Shown: positions 1 to 11,340, numbered from the stretch's first letter. The stretch: DNA of 64,000 nucleotides from Unio delphinus (GCA_029339505.1 JAQISU010000026.1:1909501-1973500); one strand, 5' to 3'. Numbers and translations: made by a program. The notes: generated by a model from the sequence alone, not told the origin.

Positions 1-297
1 TTTCAAAGCATGAACAATCGGAAATGAAATCAGGGTTTCCCTGTCGTTGAACTTGAGAAAGCATAAGCTACAAAAGGTCAACACCGAAAGGACCAGAAAA
101 AATGAAATGTAAGGAACAATGTTGGAACTTGTACATATAAAAACTGTCGTCCTCAGCGTTTTGGATAAATGTAAGTTTCTCATCCTCTATCCAAAATATA
201 AAATATAATGAAAATTCTTGGTAAGATTTTGAAACTGAAATTCTATTTTTTTAAAGACAGCGCAGGAGCAAGATAAGAAAAGAAGAAACAACAGAAA

Positions 298-299
<2 letters not shown>
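1..299. other. No feature recognised
   Basis: AT-rich sequence with no reading frame, repeat or RNA signature I can support. Confidence 0.5.
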
Positions 300-347
<48 letters not shown>

Positions 348-348
348 T

Positions 349-388
<40 letters not shown>
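300..388. repeat. (TAC)n trinucleotide microsatellite
   Basis: About 29 near-perfect TAC units with one TAT interruption near the middle. A short plus-strand reading frame that starts just after it (393-665) has no recognisable content. Confidence 0.95.
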
Positions 389-389
<1 letters not shown>

Positions 390-653
390 ATAATGTACCG
401 AGGTTCTAATTATTGGCACATTCAAGTCCATCAAAGTACTGCCCAAAGTCATATAGACCCAAGACAATTCGGCTCGACTCCGGGTGAAATTAAGACAATT
501 CATCCATTCATCCCAACTGGAAAAACAGAAACATGGTTAACAACATCAGGCGATGAGCCCAAGTGCGCGGATCTGATACCCACCCGTTACTCCATCATGT
601 TGTTCTCCCGCCACTCTTGCAGAGGTGGATTGGCGTCATGGCAAAAATATTAT

Positions 654-808
654 AGGATTAAATGATCATGGTTGGGTATTTATTGATGTGTAAATTTTAC
701 CTAATCACTCACAAAGTAAATGAAGTCCGAAGGACTTTATGTTAACTTTGTGAGTGATTAGGTAAAATTTACACATCAATAAATACCCAACCATGATCAT
801 TTAATCCT
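654..808. repeat. Long near-perfect inverted repeat (hairpin)
   Basis: The left arm at 654-717 is the reverse complement of 745-808, essentially without mismatch over 64 bp. The 27-nt loop contains its own small palindrome (AAGTCC GAA GGACTT). No flanking target-site duplication was identified. It could be a fold-back or MITE-like element or a recent palindromic duplication. Confidence 0.9.
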
Positions 809-1789
809 TATAATTCCAATTTCATCATTTCTATCGTCAAATTAACTTATTCCATCAATAATGCATTCGAATTTACGTATCGCGTAGTTGCCTTTCATTC
901 GGCGTTTCACACCGCCCCGTAATACATAACCTGTACAGAATCACACGAAGAAATTGACTACAGCCACAGTTACGTTTATTCATAAACTTCATCTTTTACA
1001 TCATAGGAATGGTTACCGTGGTTTTTAACACATTTTGTTTACTGACAACAGTCTTGTTCAATTTTAGTCAGTCCCATCTATTACGTCAGATGACCATGAC
1101 CTTACATAATTGATACCGACTCAACAAGTGTGCTAAATTAAATTTCAATCAAACCTGAAATCATTATGGAATTTTTCAGTGAATACTTCCAATTTTTCTG
1201 GAAATATGAACAAGATGATGCTATCTCTTACTATATAAAGGTAACAATGAAATAAATTATATACAAGAGTAACATTTTATGTCATTCTCAGCAGCGTTAA
1301 TACTTAACAAGACCCACTCGGTGATCTAGTGAGAAATGAAATGTGACTACTGTCACAGTTACGTTTAAACTATGCATTTGAATCAAAGAATATTGGAAAA
1401 AATATAAAAAGTGTAAAAGTTATATTTATTTGCAGAATTATATATTTTACAGATGACAAAATTGTTTCACAATATCGTGTCTGCAATGTTTATTTATATT
1501 TCAAAAACCGAAAGTAGTCCCAGAATTTATCGAAGTGTAAACAATTCCTGATCAACATCACGTGACCGTTTACATCCAATCATATTACAGGAAATTGGTT
1601 TAATTCATAAAAATTGGAATTATTCCATGATAAAACGTCTTAAATACAACAAAACTTTCAATTTCTGCCACACATCGTTTGAATTAGTCCAAGCAAACAA
1701 CATTCACACTGGAACAAAGGTCAGTCCATTTTTTCTGCCTCTATCGCACTCCTCCTAGTAGAAAAAACAAGTTGACTTAAAATCTCTCT
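809..1789. other. No gene recognised
   Basis: AT-rich DNA with no open frame of note on either strand and no obvious repeat. Confidence 0.5.
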
Positions 1790-2335
1790 TTTTGGAACAG
1801 TTTCCTATCTCCTGGAAAATGGAAATTCGATAGATGGCAACCTGATTATTCTGGGAGATTTAAATTTTCACTTTGATTGTTCTGGAAACCCATACACATA
1901 CAATCCTAGATTCCATTCATGTTTTCAACCTTAAACATTCAGTTAATCAACCCACCCATAAATATGGTCACATTTTAGACTGGAGTCTTCACGACCTGAT
2001 GATGATATTCACTTGTCCACCCGTGTATCCCACGAACTTGTAATCAGATCAGCTCTTCATTATATGCCATCTGCATGTATCAGTCCCTAACCCTCCACCT
2101 GTATTTACTACTAAGAGAAACCTCCGTCTGATATATGGAACTAAATTAATGCATGAAATTCAAACAAACGAAACAACTTGCTTACCTTCTAAAGCAGAAC
2201 AACTCGATAACTGCCTGCTTTCATTGCTTGAAAAACAAGCCCCAGCCACCAAGTGCAGAGTATCAATTCAAAAGTGTTTCCCGTGGTATAGCAATGTTAG
2301 AGGTACCAGCTTCGAACTGCTAAAAGAGATCGCGC
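1790..2335 (+). pseudogene. CR1-like LINE endonuclease fragment
   Basis: Degenerate reading frames encode the second half of an apurinic/apyrimidinic-type endonuclease followed by the linker to reverse transcriptase. Visible are a GDFNFH-like motif near 1,856, a QPTHKYGH..LDW-like segment near 1,950-1,985, a SDH-like region near 2,045, and a linker reading LLSLLEKQAPATKC ending in PWYSN near 2,290. This order is typical of CR1-clade non-LTR elements. The frame is broken by several stops and shifts. It ends abruptly near 2,335, where a minus-strand capsid remnant begins, so both elements are truncated at that junction. Confidence 0.65.
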
Positions 2336-2339
2336 CAGG

Positions 2340-3037
2340 TAGCATCATTATCATAATAATTTCTTACAAGTACATCTGTATGTTTGACTCCGAAAGTTAC
2401 CTTTCTATCATTTCTACAAAATCTAAAGGTACGTTACAATGGAATTACACAGGAAAATCTTCCACGATCACATTTTAACATTAATTGACGCGTTCTAAAA
2501 CCAATATTGAAATCTGGGTTGTCATGAACCAAAGATAATAAACGGCATCGTTGGTCTGCAAAGATTTTGTTGTCGTCTTAACAATATTAGGTCTAGAATC
2601 AGGATATTCAGCCTTATCTTTTGCAAACATTATTGACGGACCAACTGATCTTGTATAATCATCTGAATATCTTGCTAGACCTATTATTGTTGTAGCAACG
2701 TCAACTTTAACCCGAATGGTTTCAAATTCTCTTCCATCTGTTATGTATGCAGCAGGTTTGAATAACGCCATAATTCCATTATTGACAAAATCAACTCTGA
2801 TATTAGCTCTGTATTCTCTATTAGCGACGACGTCTGTTACAAGTTCCCCTTCTACTTCAATACATGCTTCCGCGGGTAAGAAATATCTACTTGAATCCTG
2901 AACTTGCAGTTCGTTTTATCCACGCCGATTTAGTTGTCTTGCTTCATAAGAATAATAATGATAATCGCGTACACGAATTCATCTTCGAGTAATGGTTCGT
3001 AAATATCAAACAATGGATTGGATATATGTTTAAACAT
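2340..3037 (-). pseudogene. Decayed major-capsid-like gene (double-jelly-roll type)
   Basis: The longest open stretch is 2,481-2,915. It contains a YFLPAEACIEVEG segment, then VNNGIMALF, then a TTIIGLARYSDD segment. After a frameshift near 2,490 the match continues downstream with an RFSCVIPL stretch and a FGVKHT motif. From family knowledge, this order (PSxxYxxVEG, NNGIMxLF, ATTMxGLLxYxDDF, FxxCVPLxxxFGF, YGxKHTLxLxR) is that of the capsid-like proteins common in invertebrate Polinton-like and related dsDNA elements. The likely start codon is the ATG at 3,037. At least three frame disruptions are present and the C-terminus is missing, cut by the junction with the LINE fragment at about 2,338. 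It is an old genomic copy and not functional. The precise viral or element family is not certain. Confidence 0.65.
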
Positions 3038-3040
3038 TTT

Positions 3041-3479
3041 ATTATAATTGGTATCGTCTAACACGAAGACCATATCCTGTTATCAGACTTGTATTTATAT
3101 TTCTTTCTGCTTCATCAGCCAAATCTGCTAGTGTTTTATTTGCGGCTTGATTTATTATATTACTGACATTAGCAGGCAACACTTCATTGCTGGGTAATTG
3201 TACTGGCTGAAGTTTTCGTCGTTAATCGTGCTAATCTATCCTTAATTGCCGAAAACGCCTTACCGTCAAGATTAGAAATTTCACCAGGAGTTTTATCAAC
3301 GCCAATAGCTTTCATTCCTAATTGTTTTGTAATCAGCATTGCATTTTTTTTATAGCTATTCTTCTAAATAAACCCTGAACTGAGTCTATCTCCGTAGAGC
3401 GCTTCGGATGCTGGTAATAGCAAATTTATCACTCTGACCATAATCGGTCCACGTGAAGCATTATGTATAATCATCTTTT

Positions 3480-3530
<51 letters not shown>

Positions 3531-3880
3531 TTCACTGTGATAATCATCAGCAATTTCATCAATAAGAGATTGAAAAACAAATATATCCATGATGCCACCT
3601 GTAAATAATCATTGACAAATATCAACTGCTTGATTAATAATTTCTGGAGAATTATTTCCAACATGTTTTCATCGAATTATAATTTCTAATCTTACAGCAT
3701 CAGAAAGGACGTTGTTAGGACAAGACATAAGGCCACTTCCTCAAGTGGTACTTCCTCATCCGGCTGCTCCTTTTTCCTTCTTACTTGGTGAAGAACGCAA
3801 TTCCCAAATTTGTCTAATTTCCTCAAATTTCAGGCCTTTTTCCTTTTCTCGTTCAGTATCTTCGCCACTTAATGCTTGAG
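3041..3880 (-). pseudogene. Decayed gene upstream of the capsid remnant, function unknown
   Basis: Broken minus-strand frames suggest one or two genes directly 5' of the capsid-like gene. They include a Gln/Lys-rich N-terminal part (about 3,760-3,880, with SKRPSQALSGEDTERE), a middle part with IINQAVD near 3,600, and a C-terminal part with INQAANKTLADLADEAE (about 3,090-3,160) ending in an RRY-type tail. Adjacency to the capsid gene suggests a structural gene of the same element, but I do not recognise the family. A TTTA microsatellite interrupts it at 3,478-3,532, and frameshifts are present. Confidence 0.35.
3478..3532. repeat. (TTTA)n microsatellite
   Basis: About 13 TTTA units, inside the decayed capsid-region genes. 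Confidence 0.95.
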
Positions 3881-3899
3881 ATGGTCGCTTTGATTGTTG

Positions 3900-4850
3900 T
3901 TTTTGTGGTTGCTGCTTTTGTGATTGATTTGCCGTTGTTGTTTTTGTGTAGTATTTTTATTTATACCATCACTTTATTCAATATATCTTGTATCCTTTTT
4001 TATATATCTCGATCCTATTTATAAATCAAAACGTGCCAGTCCTTGCGGCTTACGGAGCGATCACGGTACTCGGGTATCAGAAATTGTTTTGTTTGATCCA
4101 AGCCTTCTACGGGAAGTACAGGTAATCTTACCGCTTCAGTTGTTTATGTAGGTAATATACTATTTTAAAATTAAATTTATCGTTCAGTTCATCTCTCTGT
4201 GTCTCTCTCTTGCTATTTTATGCTCTAATTCTGGTTCTCGTATATGATATTTTATACCGCTCATACATAATATATTATAGTTAAATTGAGGCTGAGAAAT
4301 CGTGAGGGAATTATCGAAAACAATTTACCAGATGGCTAATAAGCGCGTAGAAGCAATATCGAAGCGATAAGTTGATTCATCACGAATGTTTTCGACAGTG
4401 GCGAGCATTACTTGCTCTAAAAGGATAAACGGTTTCGATCTTCGACCAATAATCGTTACTCGTTTTTAAATCGATTATCAACCTGTTTAGTATAGGTGGA
4501 GATATCACCTCCATATGAACAATAACATCGATAATTGTATTATTCTGTTGCGTCAGCATATTTATGTGACTTACTAATATTGCAATGTTTCTCATTGTCA
4601 GTATTCCAAATAGGCATTTACCTATTTTACTAATGAAGGGCAAAGCATCTCTCTGACACATTTAAAGTTGTAAAACATCTTCCTGAAATAACTCATTCGT
4701 TAATGAGATTGCTGTATTATACTGCGTATTCGTTTTAAGACTTATTATAACTGTGAAATATTACCATTTTTGTAGCTACATCTGTGACAATATTTGATAA
4801 ATTCAACTGAAGAATTCCGTGAAAGCCTGATTTAAAAGTGTGAATCTACT
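3900..4850. other. No gene recognised
   Basis: Short frames exist on both strands (for example 4,380-4,661 minus) but none has recognisable domains or splice signals. It separates the capsid remnant from the Gypsy element. I looked for an LTR of the Gypsy element here and saw none. Confidence 0.4.
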
Positions 4851-5640
4851 TATAGGCTGAACCATACAAAGTGGGAGATGCTGGAGATAACCCCTATTTC
4901 AACTTGTTTTTGTTCTGATACTGCGCACCCTGAATTCAGAGTTTGAAAGAAACACAATCCTACGAACCAAATACATATTCCATCCATACCTTTAGAGAAA
5001 GTAAGAGATCTGAGAGATTTGGCGCCAAAAAGAAGAAAAGGAAATAGAAGGTATGAGAAAAGAATGAAATGGACGATAGGCCTGTCATTTTCTTTCCCAA
5101 ATACGAAGGAATTTTTCTTCATAATTTGGTATTGAATTAAATTACAAAATATTTGACCTAGTCGTTTGCGACGTGTATTCGATTGCGTGCGTGTTCTCTG
5201 AAATGCTTCTTTTAATGGCTGAGAAACATTCTCCGTTGGTTGCCATGATGGCGTGGATCCATCGGCCCACTTAACCAAGTAATGCTTCTTCCAAGAAATC
5301 CATTTAGATTTCAAAAGTTTATCAACTGAGTACCATTCTGTACTATTGTTGCTTGGTGCGTGATCATTGCTCGCTCGATCATGTGGTGCCTGAGTCGACC
5401 GAGGGACTACATTAGATGCATCCTGTGTCGGGGGACGATAATCCCTAGGATCTTTATAGTGCTTAAGCCTATTGGCGTGTAAAAGTGTTTTCATTTCTTT
5501 ATTGTCTGAACAACGGCGTTATGTGTAGGTGTTATTCGGAACTAATTTAGTAACGTAATATGGACCCTCCCATCGGGGATAACGTTTTTTTGATAACCCT
5601 ACGGGTATATGTGAAGTTTGTAGGTGTACATAATCTTCAA
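4850..5640 (-). pseudogene. Gypsy integrase C-terminus (GPY-like) and chromodomain
   Basis: The part at about 5,430-5,600 reads as an integrase C-terminal GPY/F-like module (RWEGPYYVTKLVP, then LLHANRLKHYKDP). The open frame 5,494-4,850 continues with WYSVDKLLKSK and HYLVKWADGSTPSWQPTENV. The YLVKW...SWxPxxN pattern is a chromodomain. Chromodomains at the integrase C-terminus help target insertion to particular chromatin in chromovirus-type Gypsy elements. The frame between the two modules has a stop or shift near 5,500. The last ~70 codons (toward 4,850) look like read-through into non-coding sequence. Confidence 0.75.
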
Positions 5641-5879
5641 CACGAGAGGAGGGTTCCTTCGCTTTCTAGCCAAACCTCTGTTTGCTTGTGTGTTGCGCTT
5701 CACGTTTATTTGCTTTAGCCAGTTCTTTAACTATTTTTAATCTTTGAATTAACTGATATATGAACTGTTGTGTTTGTTTCTGGACAGTTTCTCGTGGTTT
5801 TAGAGGCGCATCTAAAGGTAAAGTCATTTCTTTCCCCAAAGACTATGTAATAAGGCAAGTAGCAGTATAGGTAACTGCT

Positions 5880-6660
5880 GGACTCATTCGGAATGCCACC
5901 ATTACGCTGGGCAATATAGACGGCCAGTCATCTTAGTGTTTACTACAGTATGCACGAAGCGCTTGACTAATTGTGCTATTCGTACGTTCATACGAGCATT
6001 AGTTCGAAGGTGATATGAACTGGTATGGCGAAGTGTTACTTGAAATAATTCACAAAATGCTAAGACAATTTGAGTCATAAAGTTTCGTCCACAATAACTG
6101 ACAAGTGTTCGCGGTGTACCATAACGTGTGAATATTTCATTGTACAAAACACTGGCGGTTTCTGTTGCTGTTTGAGAACGTAAGGGAAGGGCTTCACACT
6201 AATGTGACAAACTATCTGTCACCAATAAGATATACTGGTAACATTCCTTACTTTTTGGCATGCACAAAATGTCCATGTGCCACCGAAAAAATACGTCTTC
6301 GGGAGGCAATGGTTTTAATGGGGCCTTTCGCGCATTTGTGTCTCGTTTAATCAGCTGATATCAAGAGCATGATGTAATGTAGTAATACACATTTTAGGCC
6401 AATAGTAGTTTTGTTTGATAGCTTAATATGTTTTTCGGACACCTAAATGACACCTCCTGCTTTTGAATCGTGATAAAACAGAAGAACATCGAGTCTCAAA
6501 TTTGTGGGTAGAGCAACTTGTTTTATGAGTTGATCTTATGAAGTTTTGTCTTTTTCTCGAGGCTGGAAAAATGATGTAATACACCATTGATAAGTTCACA
6601 CTGACTTGCTTCATATGGAATAGTAGTTACGCGACGAGTGTTTTCTGGTAATATTCCTTG
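5880..6660 (-). pseudogene. Gypsy integrase core, degraded
   Basis: Minus-strand frames show a WHMDIL segment (first catalytic Asp region, near 6,275), a VTDSLS segment near 6,205, and IFTRYGTPRTLVS followed by CGRNFMTQIVLAF (6,147-6,060), with TSSYHLRTNA further on. In intact Gypsy integrases the middle motif is SDRGxNF. Here the Asp position reads Tyr, and the region expected to hold the catalytic Glu is also altered, so the enzyme is dead. A Cys-rich stretch at 6,423-6,614 may be the remains of the N-terminal zinc-binding part. Confidence 0.75.
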
Positions 6661-6662
6661 CT

Positions 6663-7348
6663 CTAAGTAAACATATATGTCCTTAAAATCAGGGCACTCG
6701 CGCTGATATTGGGCGAGATCTGGTAGTTCAGAAGAAATACTACTTGGTGTGCTATGATTAGTGTGTACTGCAGATACGTTATGAATATCTTCCTTATCGC
6801 AATAGAATGTAATTTCTGTGAAGTTTTTTGAATGGAGTGAACATGTAATTCTGATTTAGCAGTCTGTGTGTCTATGTAGTCTGGAGATTTCTCTGATTGA
6901 CTGTGAGTGTTATCTGTTTGCTCGTAGTGTCGACGTGAGAGTGCATCGGTATTTGTGTTTTTATGTTCTGGATTGTATACGAGATCTGTGAGTGTTATCT
7001 GTTTGTTCGTAGTGTCGATGTGAGAGTGCATTGGCATTTATGTATTTATGTCCTGGAGTGTATACGAGATCGAAATCGTATTCTTGCAAGCGAAGTGACC
7101 AACGAATTAGTCTGTTTGATGTGTGCTTAACTGTCCTAAGCCACACTAGTGCTTTGTGATCTGTAATGACAGTGATTTTCTGATGTGATAGGTACAAATG
7201 ATATGTTCTGATACCTTCCAAAACCAACTAAACATACTTGTTCAGTAATTGACCATCGTTTTTTAGCGTCTCTTAAAACTCGTTCACCATAAGCAATAAC
7301 ACGTTCTTTGTCATCTGTCCCTATTTGAGACGAGCCTAAATGGTTCAT
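6663..7348 (-). pseudogene. Gypsy RNase H domain, degraded
   Basis: Overlapping minus-strand frames carry RVIAYGERVLRDAKKRWSITE (7,300-7,240), then ITVITDHKALVWL (about 7,175-7,137), RLIRWSLRLQEYDFDLVYTPG and a NADALSRR-like end. The TDHKAL and ALSRR motifs are standard in Gypsy RNase H. The end of the domain occurs twice because of an internal tandem duplication (6,905-7,073), which also changes frame. Confidence 0.85.
6905..7073. repeat. ~85-bp internal tandem duplication in the Gypsy RNase H end
   Basis: The stretch starting GAGTGTTATCTGTTTG at 6,905 recurs starting at 6,990 with several substitutions, each copy ending at a GTATACGAGATC block. The period of about 85 bp is not a multiple of three, so the two copies of the HRHYEQTDNTH-coding end lie in different frames. 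Confidence 0.85.
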
Positions 7349-7399
7349 TAAAATCAGGATAAGCCAATATATGCGCTGTATTCAAAGCTGTCTTAAGAG

Positions 7400-8283
7400 T
7401 TTCAAATGGTCTTTGACACTTCTCTATCCAACAGAATGAACTGTCTTTTGTCAATAATCTTTTTAATGGTGCTGATATTGTAGAATATCCGTAAACAAAT
7501 TTTCTGTAATAGTGGCACAAAACTTGAAACCTCCTTAACATCTTTCTGTGTTTTAGGAACAGGAAACTGTGTAACTGTGTTTATTTTAGATTCATCTACC
7601 TTGATTCCTTTTGTTGATAATTTATGACCAAGATAAACAAATTCAGACGCTGCAAATACGCATTTTGATGCTTTGAGTATCAAGTTTGCTTGACGTAACT
7701 AATCAAAAGTGAGTTCAAGATGTTTCTGTTGTTCTTCAAATGAACTGGAAAAAATGATGTCATCTATGTATGCAAGACATGTTGACAATGGTATACCTCT
7801 AAGAACATGACCTAAAAGAACACAATAAGTGGCGGGTGCATTTATGAGTCCATACGGCATTACATTCCATTGGTAAAGACCACGTGATGTTTTAAAAGAG
7901 CTCTTATGTTTTGTCAGTGGTTCCATTTTAATTTGCCAAAATGCTGAATTTAAATCTAAAATACTGAAAAGACATGGTTGTGTTTGTCCAATTGCATCGA
8001 TGACATCTTCTAATCGTGGAAGAGGGGATGTCATTGGTTGTGTCACCTGATTAAGTTTCATATAGTCAATAGCAAAAAGATATTCACAATTTTTCTTTTT
8101 GACCAACACAATTGGGGATGCATAACTAGATGAACTGGGTTCAATTAGTTGATGTTCTAATAATTCATCTACCTGTCTATAAATTTCTTTATTGACGTGC
8201 AGTGACGCACGATAAGGATGACAACGAATTGGGATGGAATCACCTGTCTCTATCCGATGGGTAAATACGGTAGTACTACCCAA
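7400..8283 (-). pseudogene. Gypsy reverse transcriptase, largely recognisable
   Basis: The open stretch 7,699-8,283 holds the finger and palm motifs in order: LIEPSSSSYASPIVLVKKK, an LFAIDYMKLNQ segment, LPRLEDVID, SILDLNSAFWQI (first catalytic Asp), MPYGLINAPATY and the YIDD catalytic box near 7,760. The thumb/connection part continues in another frame at 7,402-7,683 (SKCVFAASEFVYLGHKLS). A stop near 7,699 and a frameshift near 7,540 separate the parts. Confidence 0.9.
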
Positions 8284-8539
8284 TTAGTCTAAGTTTAGAG
8301 CAAAAACATCCCTTTGATTATTAAAAAATGAGTGAAGTCTTTGGTTTCCTGTCAAATCTGAACAATGTAAATCAAAATTAATTGGTTCTAATGGATTATT
8401 AGTTTGCTTGTTCATGAAGTCAGGTGTGTCATTCTTGTCAAGAGTGTCATCATTAATGTTAAATATGGTTTGTGGGTGTAGTACGTCTACTCAGGCTAAT
8501 ACGGTATTGGCACTTACATGCATATACATTGGGGGAGGG

Positions 8540-9075
8540 TTAATTATTTGTACAAAGTTCTTTTTTGGAAACCGTCACAATTGTTCTAGCTGGCAGAATT
8601 GTAGAGTTTGGCATTTTATAAGACGGTTCAAGTAAAACAGATATTCCTTTTGGAATTTTGCTAATACGTACTGCAACTGCGGTTACAGAGTTTGGTTGAA
8701 TGATTGTAGATTTCATGACGCGAGCCAGGCCAGGCTGATTATGAATTAAATTTATGATTACCGTATCGTTTAGCAAGGAGAGCGTTTGTGTATCTAGATT
8801 CACCACAGCTTTGTATTTAGTCAAAAAATATATACCCAAAATCACTGAATGATGTAAAGCAGGTACAACATAGAAAGAATGAGAGAAGCGTATGCCTCCT
8901 ATTTTCAAATTAGGTTGAATAAGACCTGAAACACTATGATGTTTGCCTCCAGCTCCTACACTTTGAGAAATATTTGATGGTTTGTAGTGACTTGAATTCA
9001 TATCTGTACGGTAGAGAAATGTTTCATTACTTGCAGAGATATGTGCGCCCGAATCAACAAGTGCATGAGTTCCTT
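8540..9075 (-). pseudogene. Gypsy retropepsin-like protease
   Basis: The region begins near 9,070 with ALVDSGAHISA (catalytic DSG motif). It continues in the open frame 9,001-8,540 with a VVPALHHSVILGIYFLTKY segment, which matches the second conserved half (hydrophobic-hydrophobic-G-x-x-F/W-L) of retropepsins. The part after it is a linker toward reverse transcriptase. Upstream (9,110-9,300) there are only fragments that might be the end of a gag protein. Confidence 0.8.
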
Positions 9076-9110
9076 GCCTCTGACGTAGGTAGGAATGAGA
9101 TTTTATAAAC

Positions 9111-10500
9111 TGCTTCTACTATGGTCACTTGGTGCTCTCGAGCTTGTTTGTGGCAAGGTCTACTATTATGTAAAGTTGTCGAATTTGTTCTCCATCGACT
9201 TTTACGATTATGGATTTGAAATCTTCTCTACTAACTTTTATTAGAATTTTTCTCATAAAGTGGTCGTAGTCATATTAATTTTCGATGGCAGTGCGAGAGG
9301 TCCATGGATGCTGTAATATTCTCCGCCAACGTTTACGAGAACTTTTGTGGGATTGTTCTCATAAACTCATAGACTATTAAGTTTGGAATCCGGAATGACA
9401 GAGAGAAAAGAAGAATGAGTTCCTTAGAGAAGGTGCCACAATGATGATGAAACGCGTCTGGGGAGAAGGTATGAGATCTAATCTGTAATGAGAGAGACAA
9501 ATCTTTTTCTAGCTTCAGGATAAAGGAGCTTTATTTAAAAATCAACACATATATTACTACATTCTAGAAATACATCTATAAACTTTATAATCAAAATGCA
9601 TGAAAAACATAAAATTATATTTTCCTTTTAAGCTTTCCAACTTCATTCATTTGTATAATTTCTTCATTTTAGAATATAATACGGATAGTTAAATCTCTAT
9701 CAATTTCATAATAGCCAAAGAGTATAAAATGTAATAGCTGCAATTAATGCAACAATCAATTTTAAAAAAAGTATTTTACTCATTTTAAAATAAAATATTG
9801 ATTTGGAATATGTTACCAGATAATATTCTTTGTTACTTAAGGAACACTTTATTTCAACATTGGATCTAAACATGAAGTTGGTAGCGAATTTGTCTTTAAC
9901 AAACAAAATTACCGAAATATAATTAAATATGAATTTTTAAAATAATTAAACATTCCATTACAATGTATTATGCATAAAAGAATTCAGTGAACCATTTTGC
10001 AAACATATGAACTTTTCAGTTAAAATCTCGAACATTGAAAAGTGCAAATTTCTTTAAGAAGTTCACGAACATAGTACATTACAATGATAATAATATGTTG
10101 TGAACATTACTGGACGATTTTTCCACCACCAGGTTACAATCAGTGACCGACAGTGTAACATTTTCCGCTCTAACGGTCTAGGAAAAGGTCAATTCAGAGT
10201 GATAAGCAAACAAAATAGCAAACAGTATATTCAACTAAGAAAGAATATAAAGGTGTTTCTAAACATTAGCATTGGGCGACGGGCTGTAGATCCAATAAGG
10301 TTGAATTTTCAACCAAGCAATTTTCAACATTTATAAATGACACAGTTTACTACATAGACATAAAAAATGTTAACAAAGGATAAAGTAACACACGTTTATA
10401 ACCTTTTAAAACCTGTTAGAAATATTAAGCAGCCTTGAAAACTGAAATTTATCTGATGATTTTGTTCATAAATGTAAATTTCATACAATAATATTTATTA
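9111..10500. other. Intergenic; no gene supported
   Basis: One short minus-strand frame (9,706-9,906) ends in a hydrophobic stretch (LKLIVALIAAITFYTLWLL) that could be a membrane segment, but it lacks supporting splice or homology evidence. The rest is AT-rich and featureless. Confidence 0.3.
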
Positions 10501-10509
10501 CACTTACTG

Positions 10510-11340
10510 GTACAGTTCAAATTCCATCCTATTGTGTGGCATTGGGATTATCTGATATTATGGTAAAGTTTAAAATCTGTACTATTGTATGGCATTTGGA
10601 GTGTCGGACATATTGGTAAAGTTCAGTTTCTGTCCCATTACATGCCACTTTGAGAACCAAATTTAAAAACAAACATCAAGTTAGGTCCTCTTGTATGGTA
10701 TTTGCTATATCAGACATACTTGTACAGTTCATTTTCTGTCGTTTTGTATGGCATTTTGTGTAGTAGACATATTTGTAGTGTTTAGTTTCTGTCCTATTGT
10801 ATGGCATTTTGTGTAGCAGACATAGTTGTAGGGTTCAGTTTCTGTCGTATTGTATGGCATTTTGTGTAGCAGACATAGGTGTAGGGTTCAATTTCTGTCG
10901 TATTGTATGGCACTTTGTGTAACAGACATAGCTGTAGGGTTAAATTTCTGTCGTATTTTATGGCACTTTGTGTAGTAGACATAGGTGTAGGGTTAAATTT
11001 CTGTCGTATTGTATGGCACTTTGTGTAGCAGACATAGTTGTAGGGTTCAGTTTCTGTCGTATTGTATGGCACTTTGTGTAGCAGACATAGGTGTAGGGTT
11101 AAATTTCTGTCGTATTGTATGGCACTTTGTGTAGCAGACATAGGTGTAGGGTTAAATTTCTGTCGTATTTTATGTCACTTTGTGTAGCAGACATAGGTGT
11201 AAGGTTAAATTTCTGTCGTATGTTTGTCACTTTGTGTAGTAGACATAGGTGTAGGGTTAAATTTCTGTCGTATTTTATAGCTCTTTGTGTAGCAGACATA
11301 GTTGTAGGGTTCAGTTTCTGTCCTATTGCATGACATTTGT
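10510..11340. repeat. 53-bp minisatellite array
   Basis: A 53-bp unit (contains GGCACTTTGTGTAGCAGACA and GGGTTAAATTTCTGTCGTAT) repeats about 11 times from roughly 10,740 to 11,340. More diverged copies extend left to about 10,510. Within the core, units fall into a GGTTAAATT group and a GGTTCARTT group. As 53 is not a multiple of three, each long open frame on either strand is a by-product that cycles through three frames. Confidence 0.95.

Larger units (their letters stand above)
4850..9110 (-). mobile_element. Decayed Gypsy-type LTR retrotransposon pol region with chromodomain
   Basis: Read on the minus strand the order is protease (about 9,075-8,540), reverse transcriptase (8,283-7,500), RNase H (7,348-6,663), integrase (6,660-5,520) and chromodomain (about 5,340-5,150). 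This is the Gypsy/Metaviridae pol order. The frame is broken many times by stops, frameshifts and an internal 85-bp duplication. No convincing gag, primer-binding site, polypurine tract or pair of LTRs was found, so the element is incomplete or its ends are too diverged to see by eye. Confidence 0.9.

Noticed and set aside
4850..9540. LTR pair for the Gypsy element
   Set aside because: A shared GAAGGTATGAGA at about 5,049 and 9,466 is too short, and surrounding sequence does not align.
10794..11333. Repeat-protein frames on both strands (CLLHKVPYNTTE-type periodicity)
   Set aside because: The 53-bp period makes the frame rotate and the flanks have no start or splice context. This is a non-coding minisatellite.
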